The notes under the pieces were generated by a model. It did not search any database. It was given only the letters and a program-made list of their open reading frames with translations, and was not told the DNA's origin. Shown here in pieces: positions 33,639-41,366 of a DNA stretch of 43,495 nucleotides. Origin of the DNA: Verrucomicrobia subdivision 3 bacterium UBA7542 (GTDB lineage Bacteria > Verrucomicrobiota > Verrucomicrobiia > Limisphaerales > UBA11358); contig DLMG01000062.1 in the NCBI GenBank assembly GCA_002479245.1, positions 430 through 43,924 of the forward strand, written 5' to 3'. The stretch's first letter is position 1, and each line of letters starts with the position of its first letter. Both the position numbers and the translations under genes were made by a program.

Positions 33639-34006
33639 GATGCCCCTCTCCCTTTAATCTCCGCCCGGGCAGGTTTCCGCCACAAAATCTTGGCTTGGAA
33701 TTGATGTCATTCCGTTCCGATTTTTGGGCTTTGCTTCCGGCGACGAGAAAGAGGCGAGGGAGGCCAGGGCCATTCAAACGAAGGCTGGTTTGCTCCTGAA
33801 CCGAAATGTCCAGAAACTTGCCAATGCACACAACATACTGGACGAGCGGTTGCATAGAGAACCCACGAGGCTTCCAATGATTCATAGTAAGCAAATATAA
33901 TGCCCATGAAATAAAGGCTCTTGATCGCATCGTTATCGTGAACTGATTGGTTCGCCGTGGCCGGTCTGGACTCCGTTGCCAGAGTCAGACCGGCACAGGG
34001 GGCGGA
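33639..34006. other. 368-bp intergenic region between two minus-strand operons
   Basis: No convincing gene. An open minus-strand frame through this gap lacks recognisable motifs. It must hold the promoter of the regulator/methylase operon and the end of the lipoprotein operon. The right edge holds the hairpin listed separately. AT-rich stretch around 33885-33905. Confidence 0.45.
33960..33994 (-). terminator. 3' hairpin after the TrbI/lipoprotein operon
   Basis: GCCGGTCTGGACTC (33960-33973) pairs with GAGTCAGACCGGC (33982-33994), one bulge. It sits 12 bp past the stop of the 135-aa gene. There is no T-tract in the minus direction, so it may stabilise the message or act with Rho; termination itself is not certain. 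Confidence 0.4.
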
Positions 34007-34414
34007 TCAAACACCGACGGCTTCTCCTTTCGTTTGTTGTTGTCCCTGCGAGCGGGAGACGGCGCGTTGCGTCTGCCGGGCGATCTGGGTCATGACCTCT
34101 TCGCGCTGGTCTTGGGGCACGTTCTTGACCAGCGTCTCGTAAGCTTGTTTCAGTTCCGGGCTTGCGTTGATGCGTTTCATCGTGCCCTCGCGCATCCGCT
34201 GCTGGCGGTCGAGCTGGCGGACTTCGTTCAGGACGACGGTTCGTTCCAGCCGGTCACGGGGCATGGCCTGGATGAAGTTCCAATACTTGGGATTTTCTTT
34301 GATGTAGGAGTCGATTTTGGCGTCCACCTCCGGATTGCTCCGAAAGTTGGGCGCGTCGGCGACGGGAGAGCCGCCATTGGACGGCGCATTGGGGGGTGTT
34401 TTTACTTTGCTCAT
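34007..34414 (-). CDS. Hypothetical hydrophilic protein of the conjugative module
   Basis: A 135-aa soluble protein with no signal or membrane segment. Disordered N-terminus (PPNAPSNGGSPVADAP), then an alpha-helical part with SYIKENPKYWNFIQAMPRDR and LEVRQLDRQQR-type charged helices, ending in a Gln/Arg/Ser-rich tail. No family recognised. The ATG at 34414 gives a normal MSKVKTPP start. It is third in the operon TrbI-like, lipoprotein, this protein, so it likely works with the transfer machinery or DNA processing. Confidence 0.6.
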   Translation of the reverse strand: MSKVKTPPNAPSNGGSPVADAPNFRSNPEVDAKIDSYIKENPKYWNFIQAMPRDRLERTVVLNEVRQLDRQQRMREGTMKRINASPELKQAYETLVKNVPQDQREEVMTQIARQTQRAVSRSQGQQQTKGEAVGV

Positions 34415-34491
34415 AATGAGTTTGGTTTTTGGTTTCGAGTTGCCGGCGGAAAGGGTCAGATTCACGGCCCCTTCAATGCGCCGGCAAAGTG

Positions 34492-35070
34492 TCAGGGATT
34501 CAGCAAATCGGGCGGTTCATTGGTTGCGGGTGAAGCCGGGAGGACCAACGATTGTCCTTGATTGGCTTCGAGCGCATCGAGCCGCTGTTTCATCTCGCTC
34601 ACTGTTGCGCGCATGGCCGCCGTTGCCTGCAAATTGGTTTTGGTGTCCAGCAAGGTGATTTGAACCCGCGCCAGCGCCACCGACAAAAGCCGCGCTTGGG
34701 CCATGATTTGGGCCGTGGCAATTCTTTGGGAATTGACCTCGGCCAGGATGGCGTCGTTGACCGGCACGGGCGAAAACGCCGAATCATGTGCGGACGGCAG
34801 CGCGACGACGCTGCCGTCAACGGGACCGGGATGAAAATTCCAGCGGGTGTTTTCCTCGACGCGATAGACGACATGCTGTTCGTGCAGGATCAGGTCGTCA
34901 TTCGGGTCGGTGTAGCGCCCGACATGATAGGCGCGGACAGCTTCGGGATAGCGAACGGCCGAATTTTCCATTGCTGGCGGTGCCGGTTGTGGCAGCGGTC
35001 GCAGCGTGAGCTTGGGGGCGGTCGAGCAAGCGGTCAGAAACAACAAGGGAATAAGATAGAGCGTTTTCAT
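34492..35070 (-). CDS. Lipoprotein of the transfer module
   Basis: A 192-aa protein with a lipoprotein signal: MKTLYLIPLLFLTACSTAPK, lipobox LTAC with the modified Cys at residue 15. The mature part is about 175 residues with a likely coiled-coil C-terminal helix (TVSEMKQRLDALEANQ). It overlaps the stop of the TrbI-like gene by 4 nt (ATGA). Size and context suggest a small outer-membrane lipoprotein partnering TrbI/VirB10, such as a VirB7-like role, but homology is not clear. Confidence 0.65.
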   Translation of the reverse strand: MKTLYLIPLLFLTACSTAPKLTLRPLPQPAPPAMENSAVRYPEAVRAYHVGRYTDPNDDLILHEQHVVYRVEENTRWNFHPGPVDGSVVALPSAHDSAFSPVPVNDAILAEVNSQRIATAQIMAQARLLSVALARVQITLLDTKTNLQATAAMRATVSEMKQRLDALEANQGQSLVLPASPATNEPPDLLNP

Positions 35071-36131
35071 GGTTTCGTTTTGGTTGAAACTTGTTCGTCC
35101 TTTTCTTCAACGATGCCCGTGCCGCCGAACGTGGCATCGGCACGGTCAATGGTCTGGAGCACGTAGAGATAAAACTGTTTGCCGCTGGGCACGCGGATGT
35201 AAAAACCGTCCTTTTGAATCGATTCCAAGATGCGCTGGGCATAGGTCTGGAGCACCTGTTGCGCACCCGCAAACGGAGCGTTGTTCAATGACGGACTGTT
35301 GATCGGCCCAAAAAGTGTTTCCTGCTTTTCGGTCAAGGCGTTGGCCGCGCCGGAAAGAAACGTGGCGGCAAAAAGTTTGATGTCGGCCAGATTGTCGGAC
35401 TTGATGACTTCACCGCGTAACCCGGCGCTACCGTCAGTGATTGCCCACCCCGTTTGATTGGTGCTGTTTTCAAATTCACGGTCCAACGCGATGGCCTTGA
35501 GTTGCATCTCCTCGCCGTTCTGCCAGACAAAAGTCCAACTGCTGCTGCTGGCGATCCGCTCGCGCTGGTGGTCGGTCTGCGCCGTGCCGTGAACCTCTGT
35601 ACCCGCTGGAATAACCAGTTTACCGCCGAAATAAACGTCCTCGGTGACCAGGCCGATGATGGGTGTGCGGATGGAAGCGGAATCCACCGTGACGACAGTT
35701 TCACAGGGAATAAGACGGCCGAACGGTGCATAGATGGGACTCAACTTTTTGGGTTGGGGAACGCCCGCTGTGCTGTCGGCAAACAAACTGATGGGAGAGA
35801 GTTGTTGCAACTGGCTGGGAGGAACAACCGGCAACGGTTGCGGTGATGCGTTCGTGAATCCGGACAGACCTGATGGTGATGACTGTGCTGGTTGTGGCTT
35901 GGGTGACGGCGGATGAAAAGCCTGCATGGGCCGCACGACGGATTGCACTACCTGGGGTTTGCCGCCAACGCTGTTGGTGGCCAGTGGCGTGACCGGAATG
36001 GTGTCTTCAGGCGCTGTGTGACGTTTGCGCATGACGCTGAAAAGGATCAACGCCACGGCAAACACGGCAGCGAACGTAATCAACTTGCCGCTTCCGGTTT
36101 TGAAGAAATTGAGAAAATCGCGCGGTTTCAT
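35067..36131 (-). CDS. TrbI/VirB10-like protein
   Basis: A 354-aa bitopic protein. Short cytoplasmic start (MKPRDFLNFFKTGSGK), one membrane helix (LITFAAVFAVALILFSVM, about 17-34), Pro-rich periplasmic linker and a beta-barrel C-terminal domain. TrbI/VirB10-type features are FGRLIPCETVVTVDS, GLVTEDVYFGGKLVIPAGTE (about 180-199) and TEVHGTAQTD. In type IV secretion VirB10 spans the envelope and links inner and outer rings. The ATG at 36131 is preferred over a long N-terminal reading without features. Divergent from the relaxase gene with 61 bp between. Confidence 0.75.
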   Translation of the reverse strand: MKPRDFLNFFKTGSGKLITFAAVFAVALILFSVMRKRHTAPEDTIPVTPLATNSVGGKPQVVQSVVRPMQAFHPPSPKPQPAQSSPSGLSGFTNASPQPLPVVPPSQLQQLSPISLFADSTAGVPQPKKLSPIYAPFGRLIPCETVVTVDSASIRTPIIGLVTEDVYFGGKLVIPAGTEVHGTAQTDHQRERIASSSSWTFVWQNGEEMQLKAIALDREFENSTNQTGWAITDGSAGLRGEVIKSDNLADIKLFAATFLSGAANALTEKQETLFGPINSPSLNNAPFAGAQQVLQTYAQRILESIQKDGFYIRVPSGKQFYLYVLQTIDRADATFGGTGIVEEKDEQVSTKTKP

Positions 36132-36192
36132 GGCTGGCCTCTGGGTGGACGAATTGGATGCACGCTCGGAGCATTGGTAACGATGGTAACGG

Positions 36193-38904
36193 GTGGCCGG
36201 CCAGTGGTTCGGGGCGGGTGCGGACCAGCTTGGCTTGTCCGGCAAGATTCGCGCAGACGACTTCCTGCGGCTCTGTGAGAACCAACATCCGGTCACGGGC
36301 CAGACATTGACGCAGCGGTTGAACACGGTACGGATGGAAAAGGGGGAAAGCGCGGTCAACCGGCGGGTGTTTTACGATTTCACATTCTCACCGCCCAAAT
36401 CGGTTTCCATTGCGGCGCTGGCCATGGCAGATGAGCGTATCGTTGAGGCGCATGAGCGAGCTGTCCGGTCGGCGTTGCGGGAATTTGAAACCTTTACCAC
36501 AACTCGGGTTCGGGTTGGGGGAGCGCATGGCGACCGTTCCACCGGCAATTTTGTCGCCGCCCTGTTTACCCATGACACGTCCCGTGCCCTGGACCCACAT
36601 TTGCACACGCATTGCGTCGTTTTTAACGCAACCTTTGATCCGGTCGAGAAACGTTGGAAAGCACTACAAAATTACGAATTGTTGCGTGCGCGAAAATATG
36701 CCGAGAACGTCTATTACCACGAACTGTCACGCCAACTGCGGAGCTTTGGTTATCAGATTCGCAACCAGGTGCGGGGTGATTTTCAAATTGAGGGCGTTTC
36801 CGAAGGCATTTGTGAACGCTTTTCCAAGCGGCGCACACAGATTGATGAAGGACTTCAAAAGTTGCTGGCCGAAAAACCGGAATGTGCGCGCGGTGATTTA
36901 ATGGCGATGCGTCGGTTGCTGGCAACTGAGGAGCGGACGCGAAAACAAAAGGATTTGAGCCGGAATGAACTGCAGGCTTTATGGGACTCACAGTTGAGTG
37001 AAACTGAACGCGCCTCCCTGCGCCAGCTTTCAAACCGGTCGGTGAAGGCCATTGACAGGCGCATTGATATCGGTGAGGCGGTACAATGGGCCGAGGACCA
37101 TTTGTTTGACCGCAACTCGGTCGTGCTGGAATGCCAGGTGTGGCAGCACGCTTTGGAACATGCGCGCGGTGAAGGTTTTTCCATTGCTGAACTCAAGGAT
37201 CTGACGCGCCGGCGTCCTTACATCCGCAATGCTGAACACCCAAGTGAAGTGACGTTGCGCGATGTGCTGTTACGCGAGACAGAAATTGTCCAGAACGTCA
37301 AGGACGGTGCGGGCAATTGCCGCCCATTGGTGGACATTCCCTCCACGGTAAATCCAAAATTGGATGACGAACAGCGCCATGCTTTGGACACATTGCTTGG
37401 TTCGACCAATGCGGTGTCGCTTTTCCGGGGCGGCGCGGGCACAGGCAAAAGTTTTGTCCTGCGTGAGTTGGTCGAGCAGGTCAGGCAAAAGGGCAGGGCA
37501 GTGGCTGTCCTCGCGCCTCAGCGGCAGCAAGTCGTGGACATGGAAAGGGCAGGTTTCCCGGCACTGACGACGGTGGCGAATTTTCTGCTCAGGGGTGAAC
37601 TGGCCGAAGGCACGGTCATTGTCGTGGACGAAGCCGGTCAAATTGGTGGCCGGCAAATGCACCAGTTGTTGCAACTGGCGCGTGAGCGGAATGCGCGGAT
37701 GATTCTTTCCGGCGATACCCGGCAACATGGTGCGGTCGAGGCTTCGGATGCGCTTCTAGCCATTGAGCGATATTCCGGCATCAAGCCGGTCGAATTGCAC
37801 ACCATCCGGCGGCAGGACCCGGCGCTGGCTCGCAATGCGAATGAGCGGACGCGCATCACGCAATATCGCAAGGCCGTCGAAGCTGCTGCGGCCGGCAGGC
37901 TGGCCGAATCATTCAAGCGGCTCGAAAAGATGGGCGCGGTGGTTTCCTGCGGTTTGGGCGAGCAGGCTGGCAAGTTGGCCGACGAATACCTCCGGCTGGC
38001 GAAGCAAAACGTTTCCGCCGTCGTCGTGTCGCAGACCTGGGCTGAAGTTCATCGGGTCAATTCGCAAGTGCGCGACGCGCTTAAAGGAAAAGGATTGCTC
38101 GGCGCAAAAGACGTAGCGGTTCAGGCGTTGGACAAACTGGATTTGACCAATGCACAAAAACGTGATGAGCGGTTTTATCCGAAGGATGCGGTGATTGTGT
38201 TCAACCAAAAGGTGCGCCAAGCCGAGCCGGGTACAAAAGGGAAGTTGATGGGCGTCGTCAAGGCCGGGGTTCTGGCCGAAGTTGATGGCAAATGCGTCAC
38301 CGTTTCAAATAAGTTGCTCGATAAAATCACCGTCTGCTTGCCGCGTGAAATCTCTATCGCAGAAAATGACCGTCTGCACCTGAAAGCCAACCGGAGATTG
38401 GCCACCGGTGCGCGTGTTACCAACGGGGAACTGGTCACAGTGAAGACAGTTCGCGCCGATGGCGGAATTGAGCTTACGGACGGTCGTGTCCTGGATAAAA
38501 GTTTCCGCGAGTTTCTCCCTGGCTACGCCGTCACATCCTACGGCTCACAAGGCAAGACGGTGGATTATGTTCTCTTTTCCGATTCCACCATCAAGGCTGC
38601 GACTAATGCTCAACAATGGTATGTGACGATTTCACGCGGCCGGCGCGGCATCCGTATTTTCACGCCGGACAAGGAGCAACTGCGGGAAAACCTGACCCGC
38701 TCCGGCCACAGGCTGCTGGCATTGGAGTTTGCGGGGGGACTCCGCCCGCGCAATGGCAATCGGCTTTGGGACCGGCTGCATGGCTGTCTCCTTCGTTTCG
38801 GCCAGCGGGCCGCCGACACCTTTTGCCAGTTAAAACAATCCCGTCGTCACCACCAACACTTGCAGAAACATGAGCACCAAGTCACCCGAATGTTACACCA
38901 CTGA
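36193..38904 (+). CDS. MobF-family relaxase-helicase, N-terminally truncated
   Basis: A 903-aa TrwC/TraI-type protein. Relaxase domain: GQWFGAGADQLGLSG start, FTFSPPKSVSIAALAM (about 66-81), and the metal-binding triad H127, H138, H140 in HDTSRALDPHLHTH. Helicase domain: Walker A GGAGTGKS (about 413-420), Walker B VVDEAGQ (about 477), and the final TSYGSQGKTVDYVLF and ISRGRRGIRIF motifs. TrwC homologues have about 31 further N-terminal residues with the catalytic Tyr pairs. Here the GTG at 36193 is preceded by an in-frame stop at 36187 and the upstream DNA codes for TrbI, so nickase activity is doubtful. The 3' end overlaps the next ORF by 35 nt. Confidence 0.8.
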   Translation: MAGQWFGAGADQLGLSGKIRADDFLRLCENQHPVTGQTLTQRLNTVRMEKGESAVNRRVFYDFTFSPPKSVSIAALAMADERIVEAHERAVRSALREFETFTTTRVRVGGAHGDRSTGNFVAALFTHDTSRALDPHLHTHCVVFNATFDPVEKRWKALQNYELLRARKYAENVYYHELSRQLRSFGYQIRNQVRGDFQIEGVSEGICERFSKRRTQIDEGLQKLLAEKPECARGDLMAMRRLLATEERTRKQKDLSRNELQALWDSQLSETERASLRQLSNRSVKAIDRRIDIGEAVQWAEDHLFDRNSVVLECQVWQHALEHARGEGFSIAELKDLTRRRPYIRNAEHPSEVTLRDVLLRETEIVQNVKDGAGNCRPLVDIPSTVNPKLDDEQRHALDTLLGSTNAVSLFRGGAGTGKSFVLRELVEQVRQKGRAVAVLAPQRQQVVDMERAGFPALTTVANFLLRGELAEGTVIVVDEAGQIGGRQMHQLLQLARERNARMILSGDTRQHGAVEASDALLAIERYSGIKPVELHTIRRQDPALARNANERTRITQYRKAVEAAAAGRLAESFKRLEKMGAVVSCGLGEQAGKLADEYLRLAKQNVSAVVVSQTWAEVHRVNSQVRDALKGKGLLGAKDVAVQALDKLDLTNAQKRDERFYPKDAVIVFNQKVRQAEPGTKGKLMGVVKAGVLAEVDGKCVTVSNKLLDKITVCLPREISIAENDRLHLKANRRLATGARVTNGELVTVKTVRADGGIELTDGRVLDKSFREFLPGYAVTSYGSQGKTVDYVLFSDSTIKAATNAQQWYVTISRGRRGIRIFTPDKEQLRENLTRSGHRLLALEFAGGLRPRNGNRLWDRLHGCLLRFGQRAADTFCQLKQSRRHHQHLQKHEHQVTRMLHH

Positions 38905-39226
38905 ACCGCAGGCCCGCTGCCTTCGCGTTGAGATTTCGCCGGGGCGCTCGCTCCTGCTGCCGCTCGATCAATTCGCGTTTGCCGAATTCATTAGCGCCGA
39001 CAAGGAACAGCAACTGCGCCTAGTTTTCGCAACCCATGAGGTCGTGATTCGCGGTTTTACGCTACGGCGAATCGAAGCGGCCATGCACCGGATGGAATTG
39101 GCGTCCATCGTGACGCTGCCAGCCAAATATCAACCACTAATTGCTGATGGCCAGCCCAAGATTCGGGAGATTGCGGTGACCGAGGCCAAGGCAGTCGGCC
39201 TTCAATCAGAGGCATCTCTTAATTGA
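38870..39226 (+). CDS. Conserved-type hypothetical after the relaxase
   Basis: A 118-aa soluble protein. Its ATG lies inside the last codons of the relaxase gene (35-nt overlap), so it is translated with it. No motif recognised: two beta-rich halves, PGRSLLLPLDQFAFAEFIS and VVIRGFTLRRIEAAMHRMEL, suggest a small single-domain fold. It may be a relaxosome accessory protein by position, but that is only context. Confidence 0.6.
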   Translation: MSTKSPECYTTEPQARCLRVEISPGRSLLLPLDQFAFAEFISADKEQQLRLVFATHEVVIRGFTLRRIEAAMHRMELASIVTLPAKYQPLIADGQPKIREIAVTEAKAVGLQSEASLN

Positions 39227-39369
39227 TAACGGCTTGTTCTTGCCGATTCTATCCTGTGGCATCCGTCGTTGTTTTGTATCCGTCTGAAGGACCACGGTTG
39301 TTGCCCCGGAGGAACTCGGCCTGCGGTTGCTTAAAATTGCCCGTCAGGTGAAACTTTTTCAGCCCCAAA

Positions 39370-39398
39370 ACAAAAACCCCGCACCTTGTGATGCGGGG
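39370..39398 (-). terminator. Intrinsic terminator of the PEP-CTERM cargo gene
   Basis: CCCCGCA (39377-39383) and TGCGGGG (39392-39398) form a 7-bp GC-rich stem with an 8-nt loop. In the minus direction it is followed by TTTTTGTTTT (from 39376 down). It lies about 20 bp past the stop of the PEP-CTERM gene. Confidence 0.8.
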
Positions 39399-39418
39399 CT
39401 GGTGAAAGCGTTGTCGGG

Positions 39419-40090
39419 TTATTTCCGGCGGCGGAACAGCAACAGGCTCATGCTTCCCAGACCGGCCAGCGCCAGCGTGGAGGGTTCGGGGGCTGGCGTC
39501 ACCACCATCAATGATGGATCGTAACTAGAACCCATCTGCTCCGTTGCACTAACGACAGAATATTGGTCGGCGGAATAGGTGGCACCTGGATTCAGCAGCG
39601 TCCCATATTGCCAATCCGACGAAATTGATGCGGTGTATGTGCCGGCCAGAAAGGTGATGGTGTCACCCGGGTTAAATGCACATTCATCGTTCCAGCCAAA
39701 GCTTAATGTCAGGGCATCAGCGCCACTGGGACCGCTATGAAAACTATAGAACTGCATCAGCCCATAGGTAATCCCAATAGAGTAGGGGTCGGTAATGTCT
39801 GTAACCGTTCCGCCTTGATTCAGCTCCAAGCCTCCACCGCTTACGGACACCGGATATCCCATATAACCAAGGGTAGTGCTGGAATCCATGACATTGGCGA
39901 ATGAAATGCCAAAATCATAGGCACTGAAAGAGCCTTCTGGCCCAACAGTAATGGTGTAATCGTTCAACAGCGAAACCTGCAGGCCGGTGCTGTCGGTGGT
40001 CATGTTCAATTGTAATTGTGCCTGCCCGGACAGACACGTCAGCATTGTTATTCCTGTGATAGTCGCGAACTGCTTGAAGTTTGTTTTCAT
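39419..40090 (-). CDS. PEP-CTERM protein carried by the element
   Basis: A 223-aa secreted protein. Signal peptide MKTNFKQFATITGITMLTCL ending GQAQ, a beta-rich body (Thr/Ser/Gly rich, no enzyme motif) and a C-terminal PEP-CTERM signal: APEPSTLALAGLGSMSLLLF followed by RRRK. The ATG at 40090 or at 40096 are equally possible. It is a surface protein acting as cargo on a mobile element, with its own terminator. The upstream 326 bp hold its promoter region. Function after export is unknown, and it depends on an exosortase encoded elsewhere. Confidence 0.8.
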   Translation of the reverse strand: MKTNFKQFATITGITMLTCLSGQAQLQLNMTTDSTGLQVSLLNDYTITVGPEGSFSAYDFGISFANVMDSSTTLGYMGYPVSVSGGGLELNQGGTVTDITDPYSIGITYGLMQFYSFHSGPSGADALTLSFGWNDECAFNPGDTITFLAGTYTASISSDWQYGTLLNPGATYSADQYSVVSATEQMGSSYDPSLMVVTPAPEPSTLALAGLGSMSLLLFRRRK

Positions 40091-40416
40091 AATCATACCC
40101 GGTTAATGCTTTGGTCAGAAAATCAGCATAGCAGATGCCACTCGTGGGTTGGGTTGGATAATTAACAAGCCGGGTAATTGATAATGTTTACATGATGATT
40201 CCGTTGCGGGCTGCCCTCCTCAGGCGGGACGGAACAAGCGGCTGCACATTATTGGGGCATTCATTGTGTCAGAGAAAGCCAAAGCATACGAAGCTCAAAC
40301 GACAAAATTTCCTTCCGCTTAAGTTTTGCGATTATTCCGTATGCGGCTGGGGCACGCCCCCGACACGGCCCGGAAGTTGAAAACGGGAGTCTACGTTCAA
40401 GCGGCTGCCAATTTGC
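40091..40416. other. Intergenic region between PEP-CTERM cargo and IS66 remnant
   Basis: 326 bp without a supported gene. It is AT-rich near 40150-40190 (AATTAACAAGCCGGGTAATT), likely including the promoter of the PEP-CTERM gene. The open plus frame from 40192 has no features and is not called. The left part may include the outer end of the IS66 remnant, but no terminal inverted repeat was identified. Confidence 0.4.
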
Positions 40417-40925
40417 TCAAGCGGCCTGGGCAAACACTTTCTCTTTCGCTTTGGCCCACGCGGCTGGCGTAAACTCTTTGATCTGGGTGATTTTTACCGC
40501 TGGTAAACGCGTGAACAAATCTTTCAAATAATCAAAGGGGTTGACGCCATGCCGCCGACAATTACCCAGCAACGTGTATATCACGGCACTGCGTTCTCCG
40601 GCATCGGGATGGCCGAAAAATAAAAAGTTCCTTTTTCCGAGGGCGCTGGGCCGAATCGCGTTCTCGATCAAGTTGTTGTCGATCTCCAGCGTGCCGTCTT
40701 CCACGAACCGTATCAGTGCCTCCCACCGTTTCAGAGTGTAATCAATCGCCTGTCCAAGCAGACCTTGCGGTAAAGTTTTTCTCCGTATCAACTCCATTGC
40801 CCGGTGCAGCCGAGTCAATACCGGTTGCGCCTGCCACCCGCCATTCAAACAGCACATCCCCGCCAGGCCGACTGTATGTCCAAAGATACCAGCAAAAACG
40901 GGTCATGGTTTTATGGTTTTCGACT
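40417..40925 (-). pseudogene. IS66-family transposase remnant
   Basis: Two parts of one IS66 transposase survive. Upstream (from 40925 to about 40861) reads WYLWTYSRPGGDVLFEW, part of the catalytic core. From about 40835 a different frame reads VLTRLHRAMELIRRKTLPQG, then LGQAIDYTLKRWEALIRFVE, LEIDNNLIENAIRPSALGKR and FFGHPDAGERSAVIYTLLGN to the stop at 40417, the conserved C-terminal domain with the catalytic Glu. A large internal deletion and the N-terminal loss make it non-functional. It sits just inside the right arm repeats of the element. Confidence 0.75.
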
Positions 40926-40958
40926 GCCAGCAAAACTGCCAGCAAAACTGCCAGCAAA
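40923..40958 (+). repeat. Right arm-type repeats (ACTGCCAGCAAA x3)
   Basis: Three perfect tandem 12-bp units ending 147 bp before attR. The same unit, in the same orientation, occurs twice inside attL. The repeats are typical in size for integrase arm-binding sites. They directly adjoin the IS66 remnant. Confidence 0.65.
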
Positions 40959-41017
40959 GGTGTAATAAAAGAGTAATGCGGGAGTTGTTTTAGAGTTTTG
41001 AAGGGGTAGTTAAAAGC

Positions 41018-41033
41018 TTGACGAAAGCGTCAA
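41018..41033. promoter_or_regulatory. Palindrome near attR (TTGACG/CGTCAA)
   Basis: Perfect 6-bp inverted repeat with a 4-base spacer, about 70 bp inside attR. A second hairpin, GTTGCAG/CTGCAAC, lies at 41053-41074. They are placed where an excision protein or integrase could bind; no motif match is claimed. Confidence 0.35.
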
Positions 41034-41105
41034 AACCTGCGATTTATCAGGGGTTGCAGCGTAAGTTCTGCAACTTGCGTTCTGGCGGGGACATCGGAAG
41101 TTTGG

Positions 41106-41129
41106 TCAATTCCGCCCCCAGCCACCATC
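41106..41129. repeat. attR: right copy of the 24-bp integration direct repeat
   Basis: Identical to attL at 26231-26254 and marks the right end of the element. It carries the displaced 3' end of tRNA-Phe, including its CCA, with no tRNA 5' part beside it. Sequences beyond it are chromosomal. Confidence 0.9.
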
Positions 41130-41152
41130 CTACGCTCTCCGCTATGCTGCGA

Positions 41153-41312
41153 GCTACGGATGGCAGGCCAGCCTTCTGAAGCGGGGGAACGCAGACCGGG
41201 CTATGAGCGCTTAAACAAAAAAGACGCTCCGAGCTTCGACCCGGCAAGCGGGTCAATCATTCATAGCGAGGACTTTCCTGCTACGAATTCCGGGCTACGG
41301 ATGGCAGGCCAG
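41153..41312. repeat. 19-bp direct repeat (GCTACGGATGGCAGGCCAG) flanking 122 bp
   Basis: The unit occurs at 41153-41171 and 41294-41312, 141 bp apart, with unrelated sequence between. It lies in chromosomal DNA just beyond attR. It could be target duplication from an old insertion or a dispersed repeat with two copies. No gene is present in it. Confidence 0.55.
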
Positions 41313-41366
41313 TTAAATTTTAGGATTTCGGATTTTATGTTTTGGCTCTAGGGTTTTGCCAGACGC

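Noticed and set aside
33589..33930. Minus-strand 113-codon ORF upstream of XRE regulator 2
   Set aside because: No features, overlaps the regulator's 5' end and has odd composition.
40923..40958. Three 12-bp tandem repeats as a CRISPR-like array
   Set aside because: Units are contiguous without spacers; they match arm-type sites.
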